Shown piece by piece: positions 34,605-42,966 of a stretch of DNA of 64,000 nucleotides. How positions within the stretch are numbered: the stretch's first letter is position 1; every line of letters begins with the position of its first letter. Made by a program: the position numbers and the translations under genes. The DNA lies in the NCBI GenBank assembly GCA_947178105.1, contig CAMWXD010000016.1:1-64000 (forward strand), written 5' to 3'. The notes beneath the pieces were generated by a model, which was not told where the DNA came from, made no database searches, and saw nothing but the letters and a program-made list of their open reading frames with translations. Source of the stretch: an uncultured Eubacterium sp. Lineage in GTDB: Bacteria > Bacillota > Clostridia > Lachnospirales > Lachnospiraceae.

Positions 34605-35630
34605 TCAGAGGCTTTCAAACATTGCCTGTGCATAGGAGCGGATATCATTTGGAGTAACCATGTTGTATTTAGATTTTACTGCTGAAAAGTATGATCCAAT
34701 ATGTTCCTGTGTAATAATACGGTTGGACGGGGCGGAAAGCGGGAGGTCACCCCGTGTGCAAAGCCATGGTGCTTCGCTGTGGGTAAATCGTTCCAGAATC
34801 TTACCACTGTAGCAGCATAAATTGTTTATGACACTGTCGAAAATAGCTGTTTCAGATGCTGTAAGGGCAATATACGGGCTGCTGTCTGCAAATGTTTCGA
34901 TTGCTGGCAGTGATTCGGTTGCATGGATTGGATCAAAGCGGTAATTGCGGTACCTAAAATAAATATCTCTATATACTGGGCCATGTACCCATGCTTCACA
35001 ATTTTCTGAAAACAGGAAGGTATTGTAAAAAGCGAAATAAAAGCCCTGGATATAATAAAGCGCTTTTTGCAAAGCCAGCGGCGTAATATCTTCGCAGCGC
35101 ATCAGCAGATATTGGATGGCACTGTCTATTTTGGATGCATGGCTGTTTTCTGCACCAAGCAGAAGGCTAACGGCTTTTTTGCTTTTTTCATAAGCACTTT
35201 TTGATTTCAGGAGATCTTTTTTTGCCTCCAAAAGCTTGGCATAGTATGCTGGATCATAATAGATTCTGAGTAAAATTTCTGAGTACTGCTTTGATGGCAC
35301 ATCACCGTCAAAATAACGGGAAAAAGTCTGTTCGCCCCAGCCAAGCAGCAGGGAAAGAGGCCGTTTGCCGATGGCATACTTCTCAGGGAGTTCGCGGATC
35401 GTGTGCAGCGATATGAGGTTGTTTTCCCTGCGGTAAGTATCATATAGTTGTTCAAGGTTGCTGTCATTTAGTTCCGGTACATAAACACGTGAGCCGCAAC
35501 TGGCACAATATGCTTCTTTTCCTATATAATGGTATTCCGCTCCTTTGATATTTCCAATCATTGTTTTTTCAGATACTGTATAGCAGGTATCGTTTCTGCA
35601 TTCTTCACAGAAAGCATGGTTCTGATTCAT
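34605..35630 (-). CDS. Panacea (DUF4065/SocA-like) antitoxin with MqsA-like zinc finger and HTH
   Basis: A 341-aa protein of three parts. First is an N-terminal zinc finger with CEEC and CASC pairs. Next is a helix-turn-helix (LSLLLGWGEQTFSRYFDG) of the MqsA type that should bind DNA. The C-terminal Panacea domain (about 165-335) has the family hallmarks ALQKALYYIQGFYFAF, EAWVHGPVYRDIYFRYRNY and the SEAPW block. Panacea proteins act as antitoxins against very diverse toxins. AAAGGAGG precedes the ATG. Upstream on the same strand lies a 73-codon frame that may be the partner toxin or its remnant. It is divergent from the S66-GNAT gene. Confidence 0.85.
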   Translation of the reverse strand: MNQNHAFCEECRNDTCYTVSEKTMIGNIKGAEYHYIGKEAYCASCGSRVYVPELNDSNLEQLYDTYRRENNLISLHTIRELPEKYAIGKRPLSLLLGWGEQTFSRYFDGDVPSKQYSEILLRIYYDPAYYAKLLEAKKDLLKSKSAYEKSKKAVSLLLGAENSHASKIDSAIQYLLMRCEDITPLALQKALYYIQGFYFAFYNTFLFSENCEAWVHGPVYRDIYFRYRNYRFDPIHATESLPAIETFADSSPYIALTASETAIFDSVINNLCCYSGKILERFTHSEAPWLCTRGDLPLSAPSNRIITQEHIGSYFSAVKSKYNMVTPNDIRSYAQAMFESL

Positions 35631-35654
35631 AAGACAGGCCTCCTTTCAAATGGC

Positions 35655-35873
35655 TCATCGAAACAGATAAACAGCGGGTTTGTTTCGCTTATGGAATGAA
35701 ATAACGACAGTCCAGGCGCCTTGCGGTTTTTCAATAATGTTAAATTTTGTATATAAATCTATAGTTTCTTCTTCGTCATTGGAATTATAAAGACGAACTT
35801 GCGGAACAAAGACATATAAGATTTCATGTTCATAACCAGGTTTTGTTATGTATATCATATTATGAAAAAGCAT
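35655..35873 (-). CDS. Small protein upstream of the Panacea gene, toxin candidate or remnant
   Basis: This frame of 67-73 codons ends 25 bp before the Panacea start. It is rich in beta-type stretches (EHEILYVFVPQVRLYN; GAWTVVISFHKRNKPAVYLF) and has no signal or membrane segment. I do not recognise the family. Position directly ahead of a Panacea antitoxin is where the toxin is expected. However, neither ATG 35873 nor ATG 35858 has a ribosome site. Both also lie inside or upstream of the best promoter (35882-35854), and no start codon follows it in frame. It may be an N-terminally truncated toxin. Confidence 0.45.
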   Translation of the reverse strand: MLFHNMIYITKPGYEHEILYVFVPQVRLYNSNDEEETIDLYTKFNIIEKPQGAWTVVISFHKRNKPAVYLFR

Positions 35874-35882
35874 GATTGTCAA
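35854..35882 (-). promoter_or_regulatory. Promoter of the Panacea unit
   Basis: On the minus strand TTGACA (35882-35877), 17 bp, TATGAT (35859-35854). A start near 35847 leaves about 215 nt before the Panacea ATG. Confidence 0.65.
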
Positions 35883-35887
35883 TAAAA

Positions 35888-35912
35888 ATGCATCAAATAA
35901 TGCATCTTTTTT
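35888..35912. repeat. Paired ATGCAT palindromes in the divergent region
   Basis: ATGCAT at 35888-35893 and 35900-35905 are self-palindromic and can also pair with each other; a T run follows on the plus strand. They sit directly upstream of the Panacea -35 box, a natural position for the operator of an HTH antitoxin. Confidence 0.45.
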
Positions 35913-35984
35913 GTATTATCTGATGCTTGATAATCCGTTTTATAATGTGATGATTGAGAAAAAATGTGGAAAGGAGGCCATACA

Positions 35985-37349
35985 ATGAAGGTAGGATTGG
36001 TATGCTGTTCAAACGGGCAGCAGCCTGAGCAGCGGGAAACGATAAACCAGCTAATCACGGTGCTGTCTGATATGGGGATCACCTGTGTTAAGGCGCAGCA
36101 CCTGTATGCAAAGGACGGTGTGTTCAGCGGGACTGCAAAGGAGCGGGCGGATGATGTGATGGCGTTTTTTAGTGACAGCCAGATCGATGCAGTCTATGAC
36201 ATTTCAGGCGGCGATATCGCAAATGAAGTGCTTTGTCATTTAGATTATGAGCGCATTGCAAAAACAGAGAAAATGTTTTGGGGCTACAGCGACCTGACAA
36301 CAGTGATCAATGCGATTTATGCAAAAACGGGCAAAGCATCGGTGCTGTACCAGGTCAAGCATTTGGCAGGGGATAGTGCCAGGCAAAGGCGGGAGCGGTT
36401 CTGGCGTTCTGTGATCGGCGGCGGGGAAGAGCTGTTTCGGTTTTCGTATACGTTTTTGCAGGGCAGCACAATGGAAGGGGTTGTTGTGGGAGGGAATATC
36501 CGCTGCCTGCTAAAGCTGGCAGGAACGCCGTACTTGCCAAGCCTGCGCGGAAAAATCCTGCTATTGGAGTCTTTGCACAGCAGCGAGGCGCAGCTTACGG
36601 CATATTTTAGCCAGTTGGAGCAGATGGGGGCGTTTGACGAAGCAGCGGGTGTGCTTCTTGGGACATTTACAAGCCTGGAAAAGACAGAAAGCGGGCTGTC
36701 GCCGTTTGCACTGCTTTCCCGGCATATCCGTGCAGATCTTCCGGTTGCGCGCACGCCTGAGGTTGGGCACGGTGCGGATGCAAAGGCGGTTGTGATCGGC
36801 AGGTTTTTACGCTTAACGGAAATAAAGACAAAACGGTTATTGCTAAAACCGCTTGGCTTACAGTATCTCGACACGGTACACGCATATGCGTGCGATCCTG
36901 AAAATACAAAATATATGCTTTATTTGCCGAATGACAGTATGCAGGAAACGGCTGGCTTTTTGAAAAATGCTGATCTTGAGTGGAAAAGAGAACATCCTTC
37001 GTATTATGAGTTTGCCATTCTTTATGAACATACGCAAGTTGGCGCCGTAAGCATTTATTTGAATGCGGATGCAAAAAAGCAGGATGGGACAGTAACTGAA
37101 GCGGAGTTTGGGTGGATTATCAGCAAAAAATTCTGGAACAGGGGAATTGCGTTTGAAGCGGCGCAGGCGCTGCTTGACTATGCCAGGACAGAGCTTGGGA
37201 TTTCTCATTTTATTGCACATTGCGACTCAGAAAACGCAGGCTCATTCCGCGTGATGGAAAAGCTTGGCATGAAAAAGGCAGATGCATACGGAGGCAGAAA
37301 AAACAAACTGTCTGAGGAAGAACGGATCGAATATGAGTACAGGATGTAG
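35985..37349 (+). CDS. S66 peptidase (LD-carboxypeptidase/MccF-like) fused to GNAT acetyltransferase
   Basis: A 454-aa two-domain cytosolic protein. Residues 1 to about 275 are an S66 serine peptidase: nucleophile Ser102 in WGYSDLT, a conserved Glu in KILLLES, and the His in TPEVGHGAD. The family includes LD-carboxypeptidase A and MccF, which cleaves the toxic nucleotide amide of microcin C. From about residue 280 (EIKTKRLLLKPLG) to the end there is a RimJ/RimL-type GNAT domain, with GWIISKKFWNRGIAFEAAQ as acetyl-CoA loop and FRVMEKLGM near the end. The frame runs through both without a break. ATG 35985 has AAAGGAGG upstream. A role in inactivating a microcin C-like compound is inferred. Confidence 0.85.
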   Translation: MKVGLVCCSNGQQPEQRETINQLITVLSDMGITCVKAQHLYAKDGVFSGTAKERADDVMAFFSDSQIDAVYDISGGDIANEVLCHLDYERIAKTEKMFWGYSDLTTVINAIYAKTGKASVLYQVKHLAGDSARQRRERFWRSVIGGGEELFRFSYTFLQGSTMEGVVVGGNIRCLLKLAGTPYLPSLRGKILLLESLHSSEAQLTAYFSQLEQMGAFDEAAGVLLGTFTSLEKTESGLSPFALLSRHIRADLPVARTPEVGHGADAKAVVIGRFLRLTEIKTKRLLLKPLGLQYLDTVHAYACDPENTKYMLYLPNDSMQETAGFLKNADLEWKREHPSYYEFAILYEHTQVGAVSIYLNADAKKQDGTVTEAEFGWIISKKFWNRGIAFEAAQALLDYARTELGISHFIAHCDSENAGSFRVMEKLGMKKADAYGGRKNKLSEEERIEYEYRM

Positions 37350-37357
37350 CAATGACA

Positions 37358-37412
37358 GGGCGCGGTACCTTTCGCTTCTGGCTGTCTGCCGAAAGCGAAA
37401 GGCGCCGCGCCC
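37358..37412. terminator. Long hairpin between convergent genes
   Basis: GGGCGCGG...CCTTTCGCTT (37358-37377) pairs with AAGCGAAAGG...CCGCGCCC (37393-37412). The stem is nearly 20 bp with a 2-nt internal mismatch. It lacks a strong T tract but sits between two converging genes. Confidence 0.5.
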
Positions 37413-37451
37413 GTCTGTTGCTCATTCTGGTTTATCCGGGTTAGGGATTCT

Positions 37452-39266
37452 TTATTTTCTTCCAAATTTAATGTAATTCGGTGGGAAAGATCCTCCAGAA
37501 AATATAACCGCTTTGTAGAAAACATCCGGATATGACGCAGATGGATCTGTCATACAACGGTTTAACGGTATCGGATTTGTTTCCATATAGGTCCAATCTG
37601 AAAAATACATGTCGCCCTCCTTCATTGAATGCAGGAGGTTTGTTTCGATTGCCGACAGGGTAACATCAACCGGCTGCTCTCGGACATCTATGGTATCGCT
37701 TTGAAACCGCAGGGTAATGACAGGCCCTATATAATCACCCTGCCCCGGCCAGATGAGTCCCATCACAACTTGTGCCTCCTTTGTAAACAGAGCACTTTCT
37801 CCTTCAAGCTTTTCCCAGTCTCCGCTGCCGTTACTGCTCAGCCCGTCGCATTTCCACTCCACATAAACGCCTTCTGGCAGAGCCTGCGGATCTTCCTTCA
37901 GTTGAAATGTCAAAATGGCGGAGGCAGTTACCGGCGTATAATCGCCTTGCAGTTCGACATGCAGCTTTGTGACGGTATATGCCGATTCTGCCTTTATAAT
38001 TTTAGAAATATATTCATTACGTTTACTGATTGACTTGAAATAAAACGTCTCTTTGTTTTCTTCCGAATCTGCGTCTGCGGATCCTTCTCCTGGCACTGAA
38101 ACAGCCGGACCGGTAGGAATAACCGATGGACCGGTAGGAATAACCGATGGGCCGGTAGTTATGGACGGTGGTGTAATGGACGGATACCAGCCGCCACTGT
38201 TCCAAGACCCCGGAACCTGGCTTGAGGCTATCGTTTCCACTTTGCCATCGGGTTTTGTAACTTTGATTGCCGCTGACGTCTCGTTCGTAATTTTGTAATT
38301 TCCTGACTGGACAGTTACTGTACTTTGCTCCGCGCCTTTTAGAAACTTAAGCTCTGCGGACGCGTATAATGTTACGTGTACAAGTACCTGCGATACGAGT
38401 ACTGTCCCAGAAGCAGATTCCTCAATCGATACTTCAAGTGCGTTTTCCGGGGAGCCGCTGAGCTGAAGTTCTGTTTTCATGCTGACGGTTACCTGGTCGA
38501 CTGCGCCGTTTACTTCCAGCGTTGCCTTCGCGTCCGCTTTTGCGTACTGGAGAGACTTTAACCGCGCTCCTTTCGCTACGACAATGCGGGAAGCCTGCGC
38601 CAGTATGCGCAGCGTATTGCCGACAGCATATTCTGTCCACGTATCCGGCTTTATAGACTGGATCGTTACAGACTGGAATACCCCGTAGTTTTCGATATCT
38701 GCCAAAGGTGCGTCGACAGTCAGATCCACATTCGTGTAAATTCCTTTTGGAATTGTAAACTGTTTGGATTCCGGTGTCTGAATGGTAATTGTACGGATGC
38801 TTTTTTCAGCCAGTGCCGCCAGCAGTTCTTCCTGTGAGGATACGGCTGCCTGTGTCCGGCCCTGCTCCTTTGGCTGAACGACATTGACACGGCAACTGAC
38901 AAGCTTGCTCGTGTATTTTTTTCTGGACGTTGTCTTAAGCCTTGCCCGGACTGTCGTCCTTCCGGCTGATTTGCCCTTGATCATAAATCCGTCTTCTGTC
39001 CTGCCGTATACCATCGCAATCGTCCGGTCAGACGTTGCTACCTTGGTAATCTTCCATCCGATAGTATTGTTTTTCAGCGTCATCCAGTTGCTCTGGCCGG
39101 TCTGCAGTGTTTTAAAACGGGTCCTCAGACTGACATAAGGTTCTGTCGTTTCTGCTGTATGCGCCGTGAGAGGCAGTCCCGAAATCATCATCGCAGCGGA
39201 CAGCGCCACAGCCAGAAATCGTTTCAGCAGGTGTTTGTTCCTGCAGGTAAGCTGGTGCATAAACAT
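37452..39266 (-). CDS. Secreted surface protein with Big-like and beta-helix-like parts
   Basis: A 604-aa exported protein. The signal peptide (FLAVALSAAMMISGLPLTAHTA) is cleaved around residue 35-40. Residues 40-130 look like a bacterial Ig-like domain (WKITKVATSDRTIAMVYG; GFMIKGKSAGRTTVRARL). Residues 140-345 are short repeated strands typical of a beta-helix. Next is a Pro/Thr/Gly linker with three TGPSVIP-type repeats, then a further beta-rich domain to the end. No sortase motif, lipobox or catalytic signature is visible, so attachment and role are unknown. AAGGAGGAG precedes the ATG. Confidence 0.75.
   Translation of the reverse strand: MFMHQLTCRNKHLLKRFLAVALSAAMMISGLPLTAHTAETTEPYVSLRTRFKTLQTGQSNWMTLKNNTIGWKITKVATSDRTIAMVYGRTEDGFMIKGKSAGRTTVRARLKTTSRKKYTSKLVSCRVNVVQPKEQGRTQAAVSSQEELLAALAEKSIRTITIQTPESKQFTIPKGIYTNVDLTVDAPLADIENYGVFQSVTIQSIKPDTWTEYAVGNTLRILAQASRIVVAKGARLKSLQYAKADAKATLEVNGAVDQVTVSMKTELQLSGSPENALEVSIEESASGTVLVSQVLVHVTLYASAELKFLKGAEQSTVTVQSGNYKITNETSAAIKVTKPDGKVETIASSQVPGSWNSGGWYPSITPPSITTGPSVIPTGPSVIPTGPAVSVPGEGSADADSEENKETFYFKSISKRNEYISKIIKAESAYTVTKLHVELQGDYTPVTASAILTFQLKEDPQALPEGVYVEWKCDGLSSNGSGDWEKLEGESALFTKEAQVVMGLIWPGQGDYIGPVITLRFQSDTIDVREQPVDVTLSAIETNLLHSMKEGDMYFSDWTYMETNPIPLNRCMTDPSASYPDVFYKAVIFSGGSFPPNYIKFGRK
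38107..38160 (-). repeat. 21-bp tandem repeat coding the Pro-rich linker
   Basis: Two exact 21-bp units (38107-38127 and 38128-38148) and a partial third encode SVIPTGP-type heptads in the surface protein. Exact units of this kind can change in copy number by slippage. Confidence 0.8.
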
Positions 39267-39426
39267 AAATACTCCTCCTTGAAAAAACTGATTTGCTGTT
39301 ATCTTATCATTTCAGGAGCCTGGCAGGAAGGGGGATGGAACAATTCGCACTTTTAGGGGAATGTTTAGCGGTCAACCATTCAGGGAATATGCTGCGTTTT
39401 GGACACTCGGAATGGAGTTATGATTA

Positions 39427-39474
39427 AAAAAACACTGTAGAAACTGAAACAGCCAGTTTCTACAGTGTTTTTGT
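39427..39474. terminator. Strong bidirectional terminator
   Basis: ACACTGTAGAAACTG (39432-39446) pairs with CAGTTTCTACAGTGT (39454-39468) over about 15 bp, with T tracts on both strands. It ends the minus-strand YczE-like gene upstream of the surface-protein gene. Between 39267 and 39426 I see no gene or clear promoter. Confidence 0.85.
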
Positions 39475-39488
39475 GTGATATATGACAA

Positions 39489-40127
39489 CTACGAGTGAAG
39501 CTCCTCCGGCTTTTGATCCCCATACAGAAAAGGCTCTGACACATGCGTATTAAACCACTGTACGACAGGCCCCATAAACAAAGCTGTAATCACAGTGCCG
39601 ACGCCGATCGTGACATGGCACGCAAAACCGACGATGACGCAGATCGAATCACTGACAATCCGGCAGATTTTAAATGCGGTCAGTTTGTATTTATAAGCTG
39701 CGATCAGGGAGACGGCGTCATAGGCGGAAACTCCCAGATCGGCGGTAAAATAGATCGATGCGGCAAAGCAGGTTCCCAGGATGCCAAACAGCATCATAAA
39801 GATGCGCGCCGGCATGGACGGCTGCGGAAACCAGCCGTCTAGCAGCCGGTACATAAAATCGGCGGCTGTCCCGGTGAAAAACAGGTTGATGATGGTTGCA
39901 ATACCGATATAGTGCCGTTCTATAAAAAATACGCCAATCAGCAGCGCTCCGGTAACGACCAGGTAAAACGTACTGTATGTAGAATGGAATAGATTGGCGA
40001 TTCCTGTCACAAAGCAGGTAAAAGGGTCAGCGCCCAGGTTTGCTTTTTGAAATGAGCCGATACACAGCCCGGTGACAATTACGCCGAAAAATGCCATTGC
40101 GACTCGTTTCCATTTTTGCGGTGTCAT
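39489..40127 (-). CDS. YczE/YitT-like integral membrane protein
   Basis: A 212-aa protein with five to six membrane segments. It begins MAFFGVIVTGLCIGSFQKANLGADPF, seen in parts; the GADPF-like loop and the internal near-repeat TADLGVSAYDA are typical of the YczE/YyaS family, and the gene lies downstream of the galactosidase. Family function is not established; some members are linked to peptide antibiotic production. The best upstream ribosome site (AAAGGAAG) is rather far, about 14 nt. It is transcribed in the same direction as the galactosidase gene, 120 bp downstream of it. Confidence 0.75.
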   Translation of the reverse strand: MTPQKWKRVAMAFFGVIVTGLCIGSFQKANLGADPFTCFVTGIANLFHSTYSTFYLVVTGALLIGVFFIERHYIGIATIINLFFTGTAADFMYRLLDGWFPQPSMPARIFMMLFGILGTCFAASIYFTADLGVSAYDAVSLIAAYKYKLTAFKICRIVSDSICVIVGFACHVTIGVGTVITALFMGPVVQWFNTHVSEPFLYGDQKPEELHS

Positions 40128-40168
40128 GTTGTTTGTCAGCTTCCTTTCTTCATTTTCACTTTTTTAGC

Positions 40169-40219
40169 GGCGCTGTCCGGCTTTGGAAGGGATTTGTGTA
40201 CCCTGTGGCGGACAGCGCC
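40169..40219. other. 11-bp perfect hairpin between galactosidase and YczE-like gene
   Basis: GGCGCTGTCCG (40169-40179) and CGGACAGCGCC (40209-40219) pair perfectly around a 29-nt loop. On the minus strand no T tract follows, so it is more likely an mRNA-stabilising or processing structure than a terminator for the galactosidase. Confidence 0.55.
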
Positions 40220-40247
40220 TGGTTTTCGTGTGTATAGAGAGGTTGGT

Positions 40248-42485
40248 TTAAGCTTCTTCCGCGGCATCCAGCAGGATGATTCTTGACCAGAAGTCGGTGC
40301 AAAGCTCACTTGCTTCTGTCTGGCCGGCGGATGCATCGGTGGTGACAAGCCCGATCTGCATCAGCTCTGCGCCGTAAAAGCGTTCGCTTTTTCCGTTTTC
40401 ATCCGTGGCACGGTAGCAGATGGCATCGTCCAGCCCTTTCAGGCGGATTCTGCGGAATTCGCAGTTTACGTCGTTGAGTACTTTATAGTAGGCTGCAACC
40501 GCGTGCTTTTTGTCTTCGGATACGACCATCCATGCGGTGATATTTCCGTCAAACGGGCTTAACAGCCGGTAGAAAGTGCCTGTATGGAGCAGTTTTCTGT
40601 ATTTTTTCACAAATATGATCTGCTGCTTTACTTCTTCCAGCTCGTGCTCTGTTAGCTGTGCCAGATCTAGCTCATAGCCAAAGGCACCGAAACATGCTAC
40701 GTCACCGCGCGTTTTCAGCGGCGTACTGCGGTTGAGCTGATGGTTTGGCGTGATGGATACATGCGCGCCCATCGAGCTGAGCGGATAAGCGTAGGAAGTC
40801 CCATACTGGATCTTGAGGCGCTCTGCGGCGTCGGTATCGTCGCTTGCCCATGCCTGCGGCGCATAGTACATCAGTCCCGGGTCAAACCTGCCGCCGCCGC
40901 TGGCGCAGGATTCAAACAGGATCTGCGGAAATTCGCTTGTCAGCCGTTCATAGAGGTCGTATAATCCAAGGATATAGCGGTGGAACACTTCGCCCTGGCG
41001 GCAGGCTTCCAGCGCCGTCGAATAGCATTCGGTAATATTGCGGTTCATATCCCATTTAATATAGGAAATTTTAGACTCCCGCAGGATTTTCGCTGTCATT
41101 TCGTAAATATAGTCTACGACTTCTTTTCTGGAAAAATCCAGTACATACTGCTTTCTGCCATGCGAAGCCTGTCTGTTAGGGGTGTGTATGATCCAGTCCG
41201 GGTGTGCGCGGTACAGCTCGCTGTCTTTGTTTACCATTTCCAGCTCGAACCAAAGCCCGAATTTCAGCCCTAATGCTTCGATTTTTTCAGAAAGCCCTTT
41301 GATCCCGTTTGGCAGGCGGTCGGTGTTTGGCCACCAGTCTCCCAATCCGCTTGTCTCGCCGCACCGGGTAGAGAACCAGCCGTCGTCCAGTACAAATAAT
41401 TCCACGCCTGCTTCTTTTGCAGTCTTTGCGATGTTAAGCAGCTTTTCTTCGGTAAAATCAAAATAAGTCGCTTCCCAGTTGTTTAAAAGAACCGGACGTT
41501 CCTTGTCTCTCCAATAGCCGCGTGCAAGGCGGGTACGGTACAGCCGGTGAAATGCCTGGCTCATACCGTTCATACCGCTGTCGGAATATACGACAACGGC
41601 TTCCGGAGTCTGAAAGCTTTCGCCAGGCTTTAAGCACCAGGAAAAGCTTTCCGGATGAATCCCGATCATCATGCGTGTGACCTGGAAAGTATCCACTTCT
41701 GCCTGTGCCAGAAAGTTTCCGCTGTATACGAACGAAAATCCCATTGCTTCTCCCTGAAACTCGTCTGCTTCAGGCCGTTTTAAGACGACGAATGGGTTGT
41801 GCATATGGCCGGAAGCGCCGCGTGTGCTTCCTACGGACTGGATGCCCTGTTCGAGCCTGCGCTTTTTCACATACCGCTCCCGTCCCCAGGCGCCCGAAAA
41901 CTGGAGCCATTCATAATCGGCATCCGGCAGGTCAAGGCAAAGGCTCATGGCAGTCGTGATCTGCTGCTCCTGTGTCCCGGTGTTCTGGAAACGGACACTG
42001 CGCGCGATGGCGTTTTCTTTTTGGAAAATCGTATATAAAAGCGTCATTTCTACGTTCAGCAGCTCGTCCCGAAGCAGGATTTCCAGTGTGTCAGCTTCCT
42101 CCGGGGATTCGGTATAAGTCGCCGGAAGGCCCTCCAGGGCTGGTTTCCCAGGGTAGATTTTATGGGACACATATTGGAAATCGGTGATTCTGCTGCCGTT
42201 TTGCTGCAAGATCTCTACAGCAGGCATCCGAAAATCGGTTGTTCCATAAGAAGGGTATTCCTGTTTTAAATGCTCCAATGAAAACGAGTATTCATTTTCG
42301 AATACATAACCGGAAACCGGGCGGTACGCATTTTCTGTCAGATAGTCGTAATTGTCCTTCTGCGGGATGCGTTTTCCAAAATAAAGCTGGCCCATCTGTC
42401 CGTTGCGCATTACCTTCATCAGGTAGCTGACCTGTCCGTTATACAGATGGAATTCCTTTGTGTTTTCGTTAAATGTAATTGCCAT
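40248..42485 (-). CDS. Alpha-galactosidase, GH36
   Basis: Hydrolyses alpha-1,6-galactosides such as melibiose and raffinose; likely cytosolic, since there is no signal peptide. The 745-aa protein has the GH36 order: N-terminal beta-supersandwich, (beta/alpha)8 barrel with nucleophile Asp in ISYIKWDMNRN, acid/base Asp in WASDDTDA, substrate loop ESCASGGGRFDPG, and a C-terminal beta domain. AAAAGGAGAGA precedes the ATG. No transporter or LacI/AraC regulator is beside it, so sugar entry must be encoded elsewhere. An imperfect CTGTGC/GTACAG dyad near 42516-42540 is a weak operator candidate. Confidence 0.95.
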   Translation of the reverse strand: MAITFNENTKEFHLYNGQVSYLMKVMRNGQMGQLYFGKRIPQKDNYDYLTENAYRPVSGYVFENEYSFSLEHLKQEYPSYGTTDFRMPAVEILQQNGSRITDFQYVSHKIYPGKPALEGLPATYTESPEEADTLEILLRDELLNVEMTLLYTIFQKENAIARSVRFQNTGTQEQQITTAMSLCLDLPDADYEWLQFSGAWGRERYVKKRRLEQGIQSVGSTRGASGHMHNPFVVLKRPEADEFQGEAMGFSFVYSGNFLAQAEVDTFQVTRMMIGIHPESFSWCLKPGESFQTPEAVVVYSDSGMNGMSQAFHRLYRTRLARGYWRDKERPVLLNNWEATYFDFTEEKLLNIAKTAKEAGVELFVLDDGWFSTRCGETSGLGDWWPNTDRLPNGIKGLSEKIEALGLKFGLWFELEMVNKDSELYRAHPDWIIHTPNRQASHGRKQYVLDFSRKEVVDYIYEMTAKILRESKISYIKWDMNRNITECYSTALEACRQGEVFHRYILGLYDLYERLTSEFPQILFESCASGGGRFDPGLMYYAPQAWASDDTDAAERLKIQYGTSYAYPLSSMGAHVSITPNHQLNRSTPLKTRGDVACFGAFGYELDLAQLTEHELEEVKQQIIFVKKYRKLLHTGTFYRLLSPFDGNITAWMVVSEDKKHAVAAYYKVLNDVNCEFRRIRLKGLDDAICYRATDENGKSERFYGAELMQIGLVTTDASAGQTEASELCTDFWSRIILLDAAEEA

Positions 42486-42727
42486 GCTGTCTCTCCTTTT
42501 CCTGTTTATTCTATTTTACTGTACCGCATTGCGCGTGCACAGGTTTTGTTCTTTTGTGTTTTTTATTTTACTTCTTTTGCTCTTTTTTACCAGATTTTTT
42601 TGTTGAAAAAAGCTGTGAATATGATGTGAGATCCGGCAAGGTTTTGGATGCGTGCATAGCTCCTTAGGTATATGGGACATGGGCAGTACATACAATGAAG
42701 GAAAAACAAGGAAAATAGGTGCTGCAT
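42486..42727. other. Spacer between galactosidase and recombinase module
   Basis: I see no gene and no clear repeat shared with the right side of the recombinase block. The left boundary of the mobile module probably lies here, because neighbouring gene content changes from metabolism to recombination, but the exact point is not visible. Confidence 0.3.
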
Positions 42728-42949
42728 ATGTCCGCAGAAAATGACAGCCCATATAGGGAGATCCGGGAGGCCGTTGTGGATACAAGCCTGCCAAAGCAAG
42801 AGCGCATACAGGACTATATCCGCCAGGCCGGCGACCCGTACTGCTATCGTTATGGGGATTATACCGTAAAGATCGCCTTCGCTGATACGGAAGCGTCACT
42901 GGAGGAGCGGATGCTTGCATACATACGTGCAAAGTGCACGCCATCGTGA
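42728..42949 (+). CDS. DUF6870-like small protein of the recombinase module
   Basis: A 73-aa soluble acidic protein with VVDTSLPKQERIQDYIRQAG, DPYCYRYGDYTVKIAFADT and a C-terminal helix. It matches my memory of the small DUF6870 proteins found in Firmicutes integrative elements, usually ahead of recombinases; function is unknown. ATG 42728 has AGG at a good distance; GTG 42719 is an alternative. It ends 17 bp before the first recombinase, so it is likely part of the same transcript. Confidence 0.65.
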   Translation: MSAENDSPYREIREAVVDTSLPKQERIQDYIRQAGDPYCYRYGDYTVKIAFADTEASLEERMLAYIRAKCTPS

Positions 42950-42966
42950 ACGAGGACAAATAGGCT

